DNA of 39,840 bases from Gammaproteobacteria bacterium (GCA_030431985.1 JAUIIB010000028.1:1-39840); one strand, 5' to 3'. Counted from the stretch's first letter, positions 1 to 8,929 are shown. Program-made: numbers and translations. Notes: a model not told the origin generated them from the letters alone.

Positions 1-4
1 ATGA

Positions 5-32
5 CATGACCTCTGGGTATTCGGAGGTCATG
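5..32. other. Inverted repeat at left edge, possible terminator
   Basis: A perfect 9-bp inverted repeat, CATGACCTC (5-13) and GAGGTCATG (24-32), encloses a 10-nt loop. It lies just downstream of the minus-strand gene that ends at 62, so it could be the terminator of that gene. No T-run is visible before the window ends, so this is only a hairpin with a plausible role. Confidence 0.3.
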
Positions 33-61
33 GTCGTGTTAACAGAGTAAGAGCGGATTAT

Positions 62-310
62 TTACTGATATTTCGCCTGATCTACAACCCAGGCTCTGCC
101 GCCGATGCCTTCGCCACGATAGCGTTTGCGCTCGGTTTTGGTTTGTGTGTTTCTGTGTGTAGGTTCTTCAACTGCATTAACTGTGGGTTTGTCCTGATAG
201 ATAACCCAAGCCCTTCCACCAATACCTTCTCCTGCAGCAAAGCTGTTTACTGAAATCACGGTTATTACCGCTGCGCTTGAAGTGATCATAAATTTTTTGA
301 ATGTGTTCAT
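62..310 (-). CDS. Small secreted protein with two GEGIGGRAWV motifs
   Basis: This 82-residue protein has a clear Sec signal peptide: KK at residues 5-6, a hydrophobic core at about 8-24, and probable cleavage after the alanines at 25-26. The mature part is about 56 residues. It carries the ten-residue motif GEGIGGRAWV twice, at 27-36 and 66-75, joined by a charged, Thr/Arg-rich linker. Both copies are followed by V/I and a short D/Q/K segment. The start at 310 has a Shine-Dalgarno-like GGAG about 8 nt upstream. The DNA of the two copies differs at several synonymous positions, so the repeat is kept at protein level and is not a recent duplication. I do not recognise a named family. A periplasmic or extracellular location is inferred. 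The gene stands alone, next to a long non-coding gap. Confidence 0.7.
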   Translation of the reverse strand: MNTFKKFMITSSAAVITVISVNSFAAGEGIGGRAWVIYQDKPTVNAVEEPTHRNTQTKTERKRYRGEGIGGRAWVVDQAKYQ

Positions 311-856
311 TTTTAATCTCCATTGCGTTAAATAAATATTGGATTGTGTTCGTCACGGTTATAACGATACAGAATGGATATAAGTTAATAAAGCGAATAA
401 ATATGAATATATTATTCGTAAAAAACGAATATTTAGGAGAAAATAAGTCTTATGTTCCGATAGATAATCATCAATCTCTAACGAAGGCTTTGTTGTCCGT
501 TTTATTTATTAGTCAGTGAAGTGATGCAAGCGTCTCGATTTAATTTTTCAAATAAGGTGGCTTAACGTATTTGTTTAGCGCTTAACTCTTTTGATTGTGT
601 ATATATCATATTTGTTCGGGTGATCGGTCAAGTGTTACTCGATAGTACATTCTGATATCTAAACAATGAGACTAACCAAACCCGTCCCGGTGATTTGTGA
701 TTGTAGGAAATGATCTACAGTAGTTAGAACAACTGGCATGAGGGTGCATAACACCCAAGAAAAATAAGTTTACAAATAAACTGTAGTTGTTTATGGAAAA
801 TCATGAAGTATGCGCCATTATTTATTGGCATGTTTTGAAGTCAGTGCAGGGATGTT
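311..856. other. Non-coding gap between divergent genes
   Basis: This AT-rich stretch separates the small secreted protein gene (minus strand) from the TonB receptor gene (plus strand), so it should hold both promoters. One plus-strand reading frame of 72 codons is open at 301-519, but it overlaps the start of the neighbouring gene and has no family features or good ribosome site, so I do not call it. A small hairpin, GGGTG (742-746) with CACCC (752-756) around a 5-nt loop, lies in the probable leader of the receptor gene. I see no convincing riboswitch or RNA gene. Confidence 0.5.
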
Positions 857-2992
857 ATGGAGGTTACTGAGCGTATCAGAATGCTGAAGCGCTTGGTGCT
901 TCACATTGCACAGCTTGTCCTGCGAAATTTTATATTGACAAAAAAATGGTTGGTAATCGCAATTTGTACACTGGTGGTTAGCGCCATTGAAAATTACACA
1001 TTGCGTGTTGCAATAGCCAATGCATCATTTGAAAATTCTTTATTAGATCTCAGTATTGAAGAACTGATGGATATCAGGGTGGTGCGTGTGTCATCAGTAT
1101 CCAGGAATGAACAGAAACTGATGCATGTCGCTTCCGCTATTTATGTGATTACAGATGATGATATTCAGCGTTCGGGGGTGACCAGTATTCCAGATGCCCT
1201 GCGTATGGCACCGGGTGTGCAGGTTGCACGGATCAGTACGGATAAGTGGGCTGTCAGTATCCGGGGCTTTAATGGTTTATCTTCAAGTAAGGTTCAGGTT
1301 CTTGTAGATGGGCGTAGCGATTATTCACCCATCTTCATCGGTGCAGTGTGGGCGCAACAGGATACATTGATTGAAGATGTCAAGCGCATCGAGATCATTC
1401 GCGGTCCTGCGGCCTCTGTCTGGGGGACTAATGCCGTTAACGGTGTGATTAACATCATCACCAAGCATGCTGCAGACACTCAGGGTACATTGCTTACTGC
1501 TGGAGGGGGAAGTTTTGAACGCGGCTTTCTGAGTGCGCGCTATGGTGGCAAACTTAATCAAGACACACCATTCCGGATATATGCAAAAGGGTTTTCAAGA
1601 GACAGTACGCGTTCCCTATCCGGTACTCATGACAATGAGCAGTGGCATTCAGCAAGAGCTGGATTTCGCATTGACCACGATCATGCGAATAACTTAGATC
1701 AGTTTACGCTGCAAGGCGAGTATTTCTACAATGCATTAGGTTATACACTCGATAGTAATGCACTCGATATACCGGCTATATCGGATAGAAGTCAACGCGG
1801 CGATTTGCAGGGGGGGTATCTTCGGTTTCGGTGGGATAGGGCATTATCCGATAAGTCAGCGCTCTGGCTTCAGGCGGCCTATGATCGCAGCGATTATCAA
1901 TTTTTGCCGGTTTCCAAGTATAGCGTTGAAAGTGTCGATATCGACTTTCAGCATCATCTTCCGTTGTTTGAGAAACATAAGTTTACGTGGGGTGGGCATT
2001 ACAGGGCGAATATGACTAAAGTCGATGGTAGTGAAGTGATTACTTTCATGCCGCCAAGGGATACCAATCACTTCTTTAGTGGATTTGTGCGTGGTGACTT
2101 TACTTTGATCCCAGATCGCTTGCTGTTTGCCATTGGAACTCGCTTGGACCACAATGAATTCAGCGGTCTTGAAATTCAGCCGAATGCACGTTTAACCTGG
2201 TCACTTAATGATCACCAGGCTGTATGGGTGGCTGTTTCCCGCGCGGTTCGCACACCGTCTCGCAGTGAGAGCGATGCATTGGTTAATCTTGGTTTTAGGC
2301 GTGATGCAGCGGGTGTTGGAGCGCTGCCGATTCCTGTATTAAGCACACTTAGCAGTGGCGGTCGTTTTAATTCTGAAAAACTTCTCGCGTACGAGCTGGG
2401 GTATCGTCATCAATTTTCTTCATCTGCGTCAATTGATGTAGCCGGATTCATAAATGATTATAGTGATTTACGGGATTTTGGTTTTGGCGCAATATCGTTG
2501 AGTGCTGGATTGCCGCAACACTTTGTTTTACCCTTGATTTTAAATAATAAGGCCTCTGCATTGACTTATGGTACGGAAGTGTCAGTCGACTGGAGGCCGG
2601 TCACTAACTGGCGTTTGCATGGAAATTACAGTTATTTGAACATGCATGTTTCAGCATCCGAGTTTGCAGAGGAATTTGATTCGTTGTCCGGAGCGGCGGA
2701 CAGATCGAATCCGCGACATCAGTTTTCCATTCGTTCTGATTATGATTTTTCGGAAAAATTGCAGTTGAATCTCTGGTTACGTTATACCAGTAAAATTCCA
2801 TACTATGGTATTTCGGATTATGTCACTATGGATGCTAAACTGGCATTCAGACCAACCAAAGATTTTGAATTATTCCTTGTTGGCCAGAATTTATTTGCCG
2901 AGAATCACAGAGAATTCGTGTCCGATATCGTTCCAACAATGCCGGCACGTATTCCACGCGGCATATATGCGGGTGCGCGATGGCGTTTTTAG
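857..2992 (+). CDS. TonB-dependent outer-membrane receptor
   Basis: This 711-residue outer-membrane beta-barrel receptor imports a ligand using TonB energy. The N-terminus is long, with a hydrophobic signal segment at about residues 30-57. The plug follows at about 85-205, with the typical runs VITDDDIQRSG, ALRMAPGVQVARI, SIRGFNG, VQVLVDGRS, IEIIRGPAASVWGTNAVNGVINIITK. The rest is barrel, ending in an aromatic strand (ARWRF). The region before the plug (LSIEELMDIRVVRVSSVSR) is of the kind often found in receptors encoded beside YfiR/DUF4154 proteins, and such a gene follows 14 nt downstream. The start at 857 has AGGGA a few bases upstream; Met 9 is an alternative. The ligand cannot be told from sequence: catecholate siderophore, cobalamin or another compound are all possible. 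Confidence 0.9.
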   Translation: MEVTERIRMLKRLVLHIAQLVLRNFILTKKWLVIAICTLVVSAIENYTLRVAIANASFENSLLDLSIEELMDIRVVRVSSVSRNEQKLMHVASAIYVITDDDIQRSGVTSIPDALRMAPGVQVARISTDKWAVSIRGFNGLSSSKVQVLVDGRSDYSPIFIGAVWAQQDTLIEDVKRIEIIRGPAASVWGTNAVNGVINIITKHAADTQGTLLTAGGGSFERGFLSARYGGKLNQDTPFRIYAKGFSRDSTRSLSGTHDNEQWHSARAGFRIDHDHANNLDQFTLQGEYFYNALGYTLDSNALDIPAISDRSQRGDLQGGYLRFRWDRALSDKSALWLQAAYDRSDYQFLPVSKYSVESVDIDFQHHLPLFEKHKFTWGGHYRANMTKVDGSEVITFMPPRDTNHFFSGFVRGDFTLIPDRLLFAIGTRLDHNEFSGLEIQPNARLTWSLNDHQAVWVAVSRAVRTPSRSESDALVNLGFRRDAAGVGALPIPVLSTLSSGGRFNSEKLLAYELGYRHQFSSSASIDVAGFINDYSDLRDFGFGAISLSAGLPQHFVLPLILNNKASALTYGTEVSVDWRPVTNWRLHGNYSYLNMHVSASEFAEEFDSLSGAADRSNPRHQFSIRSDYDFSEKLQLNLWLRYTSKIPYYGISDYVTMDAKLAFRPTKDFELFLVGQNLFAENHREFVSDIVPTMPARIPRGIYAGARWRF

Positions 2993-3006
2993 GGGTATAG
3001 ATAGGG

Positions 3007-3582
3007 GTGTGCCGTGTCATGCCAATGATTCGTCGATTAGGTGTTATCTCAAAAAGAGGCATCGCCTATATGCTATGCATTGGATATACTGTCTTTATAT
3101 CGCTGTCATTTCAATCCGATGCCTTGGCGCGGGAGCTCGAGGAATACAAGGTGAAGGCTGCTTTTGTATATAATTTCATGGTCTTTACGCGTTGGCCGGA
3201 GTACAGCGGTGAGACACTTAATCTCTGTATCTTTGGAACAGATTATTTCAAAAATGAAATAGACAAACTACAAAACAGGTCGATTGGCGATCATCAAATT
3301 AATATAGTGCGTACCCATAATTTTGCAGAACTCGAGGATTGTCAAACTGTTTTTTTCTCTCGGTCGGCACAAGAAGAATTTGCCGCTGTACTGGAGGTGT
3401 TGCGGACTAAACATATTCTTACATTGGCCGATCATCCGGAAGCTTTAGACCATGGCGTTGTGATTAACATGGTGCTTTCGCAGGATAAAGTCGTTTTTGA
3501 AATTAATCTGCGTGAGGCGCGCAAATCAGGACTAAATCTGAACGCAAAATTATTAAATCTTGCTGTTAAAGTGGTCCAATAA
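3007..3582 (+). CDS. YfiR family (DUF4154) periplasmic protein
   Basis: YfiR-type proteins are small periplasmic proteins. In Pseudomonas, YfiR represses the diguanylate cyclase YfiN. Here a signal peptide (hydrophobic core about residues 17-37, cleavage near ALA-RE) is followed by the family pattern: VKAAFVYNFMVFTRWPE, then LNLCIFGTDYF, then the C-terminal VVFEINLREARKSGLNLNAKLLNLA. The first in-frame start is GTG at 3007. ATG at 3019 or 3025 is equally possible, because an AGGGG lies at 3003-3007. The gene is probably cotranscribed with the receptor 14 nt upstream. No GGDEF protein is encoded nearby, so a c-di-GMP role is not shown. In this receptor-linked form the protein may only accompany the receptor. 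Confidence 0.85.
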   Translation: MCRVMPMIRRLGVISKRGIAYMLCIGYTVFISLSFQSDALARELEEYKVKAAFVYNFMVFTRWPEYSGETLNLCIFGTDYFKNEIDKLQNRSIGDHQINIVRTHNFAELEDCQTVFFSRSAQEEFAAVLEVLRTKHILTLADHPEALDHGVVINMVLSQDKVVFEINLREARKSGLNLNAKLLNLAVKVVQ

Positions 3583-3626
3583 ACCAGTGGTGGGTCTTCA
3601 AGTACACGCGCATCCGTTGCTTCGCG

Positions 3627-4676
3627 TTAACCTATTTGTTGTAGGGAAGAATGTTCGGCCTGACTTTTCAACGCGATACTCAATCCCAATTGCAATAATT
3701 CTTCCCAGACTGAATCAGATCGGGTTGCTGAAACGCCTTTATTGATTCGATCAATTTTTGCTGCATGGACTAAATATTGTTGTGATCGTTCTATTGAAAT
3801 ACTTTTAGCAGCCGTCATGAGTATATGTTGCCGATTACCCCAGATACGCATTGTTTTGAATAGTTGTTGCGGTGAGATTCCTTTGTCGAGTCCCTTGCGT
3901 AATAGAATGAGCTGGCGAATTTGTTCGGTCAAGACGGTCAGTATTAGCGGTGGTGCAGCACCTTCATCTTTAAGGCCTTTCAGGATTTGGATGAAACGGG
4001 CAGGATTAAAGGTCACCATTGCTTCACCGAGTTGATACAAATCGTATCGGGCGACATTCAGAATCGCGTTTTTGACCTGATCAAACGACAATTTGTCTTG
4101 TGGGTAGAGTAATGCAAGCTTTTGTATTTCCTGATGAGCTGCGAGTAGATTGCCTTCAATCTGGTGAACGATAAAATTTAAAGTTTCCGTATCAACGGTT
4201 TGCCGTTGTGCCGCAAGACGTTGTCTGATCCAGGCCGGTAATTGTGCATGTCCGACGGTATGGACCGGGATGTGAACTCCCGCTTGTTCGATTGTCTTAA
4301 ACCATTGTGTGGACTGGCTCTGTCTATCCAGTTTGGGCAGTGTAAGCAATGTAACGGTATCTTGTGGGAGTGACTCGCAGTAGGATTCAATCGCCTTGCC
4401 GCCTTCTTTGCCTGGTTTGCCTGACGGGATACGGATATCGATCAGTTTTTTGTCGCCAAATAACGATAGGTTGGCGCCGGCGTTTAAAAGATTCGACCAG
4501 CGAAAGTGTTGATCGACAGTGAATAGCTCATATTCACTGAAACCCTCCTGACGGACATGCCGACGGATTAAATCAGCTGTTTCAATGACCAGCAACGTTT
4601 CATTGCCGGAAATCGCGTAAAGTGGCGCAAGATGCTTTTGCAGGTGCAAGACGAGTTGTTCCGCGTTAAGCTGCAT
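3627..4676 (-). CDS. holA: DNA polymerase III subunit delta
   Basis: The delta subunit of the clamp loader opens the beta clamp during replication. The 349-residue length fits the family. The N-terminal segment LAPLYAISGNETLLVIETADLIRRHV is the usual start of HolA. The middle shows the P-loop-less AAA+ fold with FGDKKLIDIRIPSGKPGKEG and LLTLPKLDRQSQSTQWFKTIE. Domain III contains IEGNLLAAHQEIQKLALLY and the C-terminal helical collar. The gene lies 24 nt downstream of lptE on the same strand, the usual lptE-holA pair. Confidence 0.93.
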   Translation of the reverse strand: MQLNAEQLVLHLQKHLAPLYAISGNETLLVIETADLIRRHVRQEGFSEYELFTVDQHFRWSNLLNAGANLSLFGDKKLIDIRIPSGKPGKEGGKAIESYCESLPQDTVTLLTLPKLDRQSQSTQWFKTIEQAGVHIPVHTVGHAQLPAWIRQRLAAQRQTVDTETLNFIVHQIEGNLLAAHQEIQKLALLYPQDKLSFDQVKNAILNVARYDLYQLGEAMVTFNPARFIQILKGLKDEGAAPPLILTVLTEQIRQLILLRKGLDKGISPQQLFKTMRIWGNRQHILMTAAKSISIERSQQYLVHAAKIDRINKGVSATRSDSVWEELLQLGLSIALKSQAEHSSLQQIG

Positions 4677-4700
4677 GTGGAATGTTTAGAAAGGAATCGG

Positions 4701-5228
4701 TTATATTTGCTTTTTCACGGTCGACAGGCGCCAGATAATTTGTTGTACGGCGTCCGCCTGCATATCTTTGTATAGCATTTTCTCTTCAGCTTCTTTGGCG
4801 AGAATCTGTGCATCTAGAAATGGTAATATTCGTAGTAACGTAATTTGATTCTCGGGTAAGATTTCAATGCCTTTGTTATCCACCAAACGCGTTGTTATTC
4901 TGAAAATTAATTCAAATTCGCGAACACGCCCGCCGCCTGAAAGCGATAGAATTCTTCTTTCGTTGTTGGCGTTAATAACCTGTAATACAGCTTCTGCCTC
5001 TTGAGCGGAATCGACTATTTTCGTTGTCGTTGTCGTGTCTATAGCCCGTCTCAAATCCGATCCGATGGTGTGGCCGGGTGGGGCTGAGACATAGAGCGTT
5101 TCAAATGGCAAAGATGCAATTTGTCCGCGCAGCTTAAAACCACATGCGCCTAATAGGGTCAGTACTAACAATCCTGCCAAACTCAGTTTTAATATGCGTG
5201 ATGATATAGTGCAGTTAATAACATTCAT
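4701..5228 (-). CDS. lptE: LPS-assembly lipoprotein LptE
   Basis: LptE is the outer-membrane lipoprotein that plugs LptD and helps insert lipopolysaccharide in the outer leaflet. The protein has 175 residues, with a lipoprotein signal whose lipobox LLGAC puts the lipidated cysteine at about residue 29. Directly after it comes GFKLRG, a hallmark of LptE, and then PFETLYVSAPPGHTIGSDLRRAI. It precedes holA as in most proteobacteria. The usual upstream gene leuS is not here: 5229-5467 is non-coding and the next gene runs the other way. Confidence 0.92.
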   Translation of the reverse strand: MNVINCTISSRILKLSLAGLLVLTLLGACGFKLRGQIASLPFETLYVSAPPGHTIGSDLRRAIDTTTTTKIVDSAQEAEAVLQVINANNERRILSLSGGGRVREFELIFRITTRLVDNKGIEILPENQITLLRILPFLDAQILAKEAEEKMLYKDMQADAVQQIIWRLSTVKKQI

Positions 5229-5467
5229 TAGATGAGAATTTTGAATACGTGTTAGCGATGCTGTTTAGAATTTTACAGTAAATGAGTTGAATTGTACGTA
5301 TGTGCAGTTATGTATTGTATCGAGTGCTATTACTATGTGTTCCTAATATTTGCACCAAACAATGACAATGTGTGATATGGAGAAATAGCAGCTAAGTAAC
5401 AAGATAAATGGGTTGGTGACCTATATAAACGATTGTTTCACTTGGATTTTGATTAAGGAGGGATGAT

Positions 5468-5941
5468 ATGAATCTAACAATTGCGGAGGATATGCGCATT
5501 CGGGATCGCCGCAGGGCAATTCCCTTTTTTTGTGGTTATCATCTTGGTTTCAAACAAGGCAGGCGCACGCAGGAGAGGCGTTCCGACACGGTTCGAGGCA
5601 GCACTGTTTATGTTGATCGTTATGCAAGTCACCTATTGTTATGTATAGTGGGTATTCTTATTTTGAATATCTGCGACATATTGTTTACGTTAAGGATTTT
5701 AGCCTATGGTGGCGAGGAACTTAACTGGTTTATGGCGGTATTGATTAATGAAAGTATTGGAAAATTTGTAGCAGTCAAAATGGCGTTAACGTCCCTAGCG
5801 GTTATCATGCTTGTTATTCATCATCATGTTAGAATTGGCTATTCGATAAGGATAAAGCATATCCTTTTTACTGTCTTGGCCGGTTATAGTATTCTAATAA
5901 GTTATGAGCTTTACTTGCTTGAGCTTGCCGCCGGCTTGTAG
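5468..5941 (+). CDS. DUF5658-type small membrane protein
   Basis: This 157-residue protein has a basic, Arg-rich cytoplasmic N-terminus of about 50 residues and three predicted membrane segments at about 56-78, 96-118 and 128-150. The motif LNICDILFTLRILAYGGEELNWFM between helices 1 and 2, followed by GKFVAVKMALT, matches my memory of the DUF5658 family (L-N-x-x-D, then E-x-N-x-x-M). The function is unknown. The start is well supported by AAGGAGG at 5455-5461, six bases before ATG. It runs towards the next small gene and may be cotranscribed with it. Confidence 0.75.
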   Translation: MNLTIAEDMRIRDRRRAIPFFCGYHLGFKQGRRTQERRSDTVRGSTVYVDRYASHLLLCIVGILILNICDILFTLRILAYGGEELNWFMAVLINESIGKFVAVKMALTSLAVIMLVIHHHVRIGYSIRIKHILFTVLAGYSILISYELYLLELAAGL

Positions 5942-6013
5942 CGGTATTTAGCGTTTGCGGAAAGCTTATAGAATAACTTCAATATTATTTAGACGATTAA
6001 CTCAGGAATAAAG

Positions 6014-6229
6014 ATGGCAGATAGTGAACAGAGTGAAAAAAAAGTTTTAATCGATGGAACCGAATATGATTTGTCGTCTTTGAACGATGATGCCAAAGCG
6101 CAAATTACGAATTTGCGCGTTGTCGAAAATGAAATTATGCAATTGAAGGCAAAGCTGGCTATTGCAAGTACGGCTAAGATCGCCTATCAAGCGGCGCTAA
6201 AAAATGCATTGCCAACTGATATGCACTGA
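6014..6229 (+). CDS. DUF6447-type small cytoplasmic protein
   Basis: This 71-residue protein has no signal or membrane segment. It begins with the motif VLIDGTEYDLSSLNDDAKAQ and continues as one long amphipathic, probably coiled-coil helix with NEIMQLKAKLAIASTAKIAYQAAL. This matches the pattern I recall for DUF6447, whose members are often found in marine and nitrifying proteobacteria; the function is unknown. A ribosome site (AGGAATAA) lies just before ATG. Its stop codon directly abuts the stop of the tolC-like gene on the other strand, with no base between them. Confidence 0.75.
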   Translation: MADSEQSEKKVLIDGTEYDLSSLNDDAKAQITNLRVVENEIMQLKAKLAIASTAKIAYQAALKNALPTDMH

Positions 6230-7576
6230 TTATTCCGAAAGGGGGATTGCAGCAGGTGTGAAGTAGGCAGCAATTCGCCTTAAATCTTCAAGTACCAAAG
6301 TACCTGCGGTAAAGTTGAGCCGCAGGTAAGCGAGTAGGAAATTATATTTTGCTTCGGCGAGTTCAACCTGGCTGTTAAACAGTTGCTTCTGGGCATCGAG
6401 TAAATCAAGATTGATGCGAATCCCTCCTCGTATACTTTTTTCAGTAGCGTGAACCAGTAATTTTGCTGATTTGACAGCCAGTTCTAAAGATTCGATACGT
6501 TTGACACTACTCAATACCAGCTGGTGTTGTTTGCGTAATTCAACGAGAACCGCATCTACCGTAGCATCCAGCTCTGCTTCTGCACGCGCATAATTGGCTT
6601 TCGCCTGGTCGGTTGTGGCGACGACGCGCCCCCCTGCAAATAATGGCAAGCTGACTTCGACACCGATTGATGCAATCTCAGCAGTACGATCAAAGGTGAC
6701 AAATGAAGCTGATTTATTTCTGCTAATGCTGGCGACAAGATCAACGCGAGGCGCGTGTCCCGCAAAACTTTTGCGGATTTCTTCTTTGCCCGATCGCAGG
6801 GCATGCCGCTGCGTGACAAGTTCGGCGTTACGATCCAGAGCCAGTGTGCGCCAATCTTCCAAGCCGGGCAGGTGAATGGCGTCTGCTTTGAAAAATTCCG
6901 ACAGGTCATGGAGCTGCGTTGCTTCTGTACCGACAATGGATTCCAGTTTGAGTCGCGCTACATCAAGTTCGTCTTGTGCTTCAATGATTCGCGCTTGTGC
7001 CAATGCATGTCTGGATTGCGTTTCCAGTACGTCGGTGGTAGTACCTTGACCCTTAATCAGCATTTGTTCATTGACGAGCTTGAGTTCTGCAAGTGAATGC
7101 AGTTGTGTTTGCGCAAGTCCTAACTGGTGTTGCGCAAGTAACGTGTCAAAATACGCTTCAGTGAGCCTGATCAGCAATTCCTGGCTTTGGCCGGTAAAAC
7201 GTGCACGCCCCAGATTAGCCTGAGCCTGCCCCTGACGATAACTGGCAACAGCTTCCATATTCAATAATGGTTGGCGTAATGACAGGGTACTGACCTGACT
7301 GTTGAAATTGAGTGGGCCGGTTGTTCCTCCCTGTGTAAGGTTGCCTGTATTTTCACTCTGATTATGCGTAATCGACAAATTGGGCAATAATCCGGCCAGT
7401 CCAATTTTTTCATTCTGCTGTTCGGCGTCGTTTGCATGAGTAGCGGCACGGAAAGTTGGGTCGTTCTCTAGCGCTGCTTCGTAGGCATCCAGCAGGCTCA
7501 AAGCATGAACAGAGCTAACGGTCAGGTTGAGCAGGAAAAAAAAGATAATGCAGTGCTTCATACGTATAGCAATCAT
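6230..7576 (-). CDS. TolC-family outer-membrane protein of type I secretion
   Basis: This is the outer-membrane channel and periplasmic tunnel of the type I exporter. It has 448 residues. The signal peptide (FFFLLNLTVSSVHA) is followed by LSLLDAYEAALENDPTF, the standard N-terminus of TolC-type secretion proteins. Two outer-membrane-efflux-protein repeats follow, at about residues 30-230 and 240-430, with NLSITHNQS, SLRQPLL, GVEVSLPLFAGGRV and RGGIRINLDLLDAQKQLFNSQVEL. It is the last gene of a tight three-gene operon: its ATG directly follows the stop of the hlyD-like gene. Met 6 is an alternative start and gives a cleaner signal peptide. The closest analogue by context is Caulobacter RsaF. 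Confidence 0.92.
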   Translation of the reverse strand: MIAIRMKHCIIFFFLLNLTVSSVHALSLLDAYEAALENDPTFRAATHANDAEQQNEKIGLAGLLPNLSITHNQSENTGNLTQGGTTGPLNFNSQVSTLSLRQPLLNMEAVASYRQGQAQANLGRARFTGQSQELLIRLTEAYFDTLLAQHQLGLAQTQLHSLAELKLVNEQMLIKGQGTTTDVLETQSRHALAQARIIEAQDELDVARLKLESIVGTEATQLHDLSEFFKADAIHLPGLEDWRTLALDRNAELVTQRHALRSGKEEIRKSFAGHAPRVDLVASISRNKSASFVTFDRTAEIASIGVEVSLPLFAGGRVVATTDQAKANYARAEAELDATVDAVLVELRKQHQLVLSSVKRIESLELAVKSAKLLVHATEKSIRGGIRINLDLLDAQKQLFNSQVELAEAKYNFLLAYLRLNFTAGTLVLEDLRRIAAYFTPAAIPLSE

Positions 7577-8929
7577 TTATTCTTCACTCATCGATGCATG
7601 GAGCCGGTCGAGAATAGGTTTGAACAAATAGTTCATCAAAGAGCGCTCACCTGTTTTAACAAAAATATCGACCGGCATACCTGCACGTACCTGATGATGG
7701 GCGAGCAGTTTCATGCCTTCTTGAGTAACTCTGACTTTCAGCTGGTAGTAGGGCTCATCGGTGCGTTCATCGGTCAACCGGTCTGCAGATACCTGAAGTA
7801 CTTCGCCAGGAATATTGGGTGTTTTATTTTGATTGAAAGCGGAGAAAATCAAATCCACAGGGAGACCGGGGTGCACTTTGTCAATCAAGTGTACAGGCAC
7901 CCGACCGGTAATCATGAGTGGATCGTCGCTGGGGACAATGTCCATTAAGCGGAATCCAGGTGAAATCACACCTCCTTCGGTAAATACGTTAATCCCAACC
8001 ACCGTTCCTTCGACAGGTGCTTTGACCAGGACGTTGGCCAATTCAAATTCCTGTCCGATGAGCTGGCTGCTAAGTGAATCTTCTTCACGTTGAATATCGG
8101 ATAATTGTTGACGCACCTCTTTCTGATGTTCCTGTAGGCGCTGGATTCGGCGCTGTTTTAATTCGGTAATCTGTCGCTGAATACGGCCAATTTCCCCACT
8201 TTCTGCCGAAATTGCGCCGTTAAGTTGTACGTAGTTACGCTCGAGCTCGAGTACTTGATTGCGCGGAACGAACCCGTCTTGAGCCAGCTCGCGCATATTA
8301 TCGAGCTGTTCCTTTAAAAAAATCAGCTGCTGTTTTTTGCTGGATTTAGAAGCTTCAAGGCCTTTAAGTTGAATGGTTAATCCAGCAATATTTTCATCAA
8401 GCGCAGCGATCTCATGTTGTATAGCGAGTTTGCGGGATTTAAACAACTGGTTTTGCGTCATGATATTATCTTTGACGCGCGAATTATCCTGCGTAGACAG
8501 CAAATCGGAGGGGTACTCAATGGAGTTTTTTTCGTCGCGCTCAGCTGTCAAACGGGCTTTTATCGCACGTGCGGCAATCAGTTGTACACGCGTAATTTCC
8601 GCTTGAGCTTTAACCTGTACATCGTTCATGTGTACTAAAACCTGGCCCGCATCGACCCGGTCGCCCTCCTTCACATAAATTTGATCGATAATTCCCCCAG
8701 TTTTATGCTGAACGGCCTTTCGATTAGTATCAACGGTTACTGTACCGGATAATGGTACGCCTTTATCCAGTGGTGCAAAAAAAGCCCAGAGGAGAAAGCC
8801 GCCAAAACCTGCCAATACAATCCACCAGCCGATCTTGGCATGTCGTGATTCATCCGTATTGACTTGATGCGTTTGGTCGCCTTGAACCGAATCGGGTTCG
8901 GTAGTGTTATTTTCAGTCTGCAACTTCAT
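7577..8929 (-). CDS. HlyD-family periplasmic adaptor of type I secretion
   Basis: The membrane fusion protein joins the inner-membrane ABC exporter to the TolC channel. From ATG at 8929 it has 450 residues; an upstream in-frame ATG at 8962 adds 11 residues but lacks a good ribosome site, whereas 8929 has AGGAAAA about 8 nt upstream. One membrane segment (WWIVLAGFGGFLLWAFFAPLD) lies at about residues 34-54. A lipoyl half-motif (VPLSGTVTVDTNRKAVQHKTGGIIDQIYVKEGD) follows, then a long helical hairpin at about 130-290, the second lipoyl half (VKAPVEGTVVGINVFTEGGVI) and the beta-barrel ending (VRAGMPVDIFVKTGERSLMNYL). It is PrtE/HlyD/RsaE-like. It lies 56 nt after the ABC gene. Confidence 0.93.
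   Translation of the reverse strand: MKLQTENNTTEPDSVQGDQTHQVNTDESRHAKIGWWIVLAGFGGFLLWAFFAPLDKGVPLSGTVTVDTNRKAVQHKTGGIIDQIYVKEGDRVDAGQVLVHMNDVQVKAQAEITRVQLIAARAIKARLTAERDEKNSIEYPSDLLSTQDNSRVKDNIMTQNQLFKSRKLAIQHEIAALDENIAGLTIQLKGLEASKSSKKQQLIFLKEQLDNMRELAQDGFVPRNQVLELERNYVQLNGAISAESGEIGRIQRQITELKQRRIQRLQEHQKEVRQQLSDIQREEDSLSSQLIGQEFELANVLVKAPVEGTVVGINVFTEGGVISPGFRLMDIVPSDDPLMITGRVPVHLIDKVHPGLPVDLIFSAFNQNKTPNIPGEVLQVSADRLTDERTDEPYYQLKVRVTQEGMKLLAHHQVRAGMPVDIFVKTGERSLMNYLFKPILDRLHASMSEE

Noticed and set aside
301..519. Plus-strand 72-codon reading frame
   Set aside because: It overlaps the start and promoter of the small secreted protein gene and has no domain, ribosome site or composition to support it.
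3742..4035. Plus-strand frame antisense to holA
   Set aside because: It lies fully inside the well-supported holA gene and has no features of its own.
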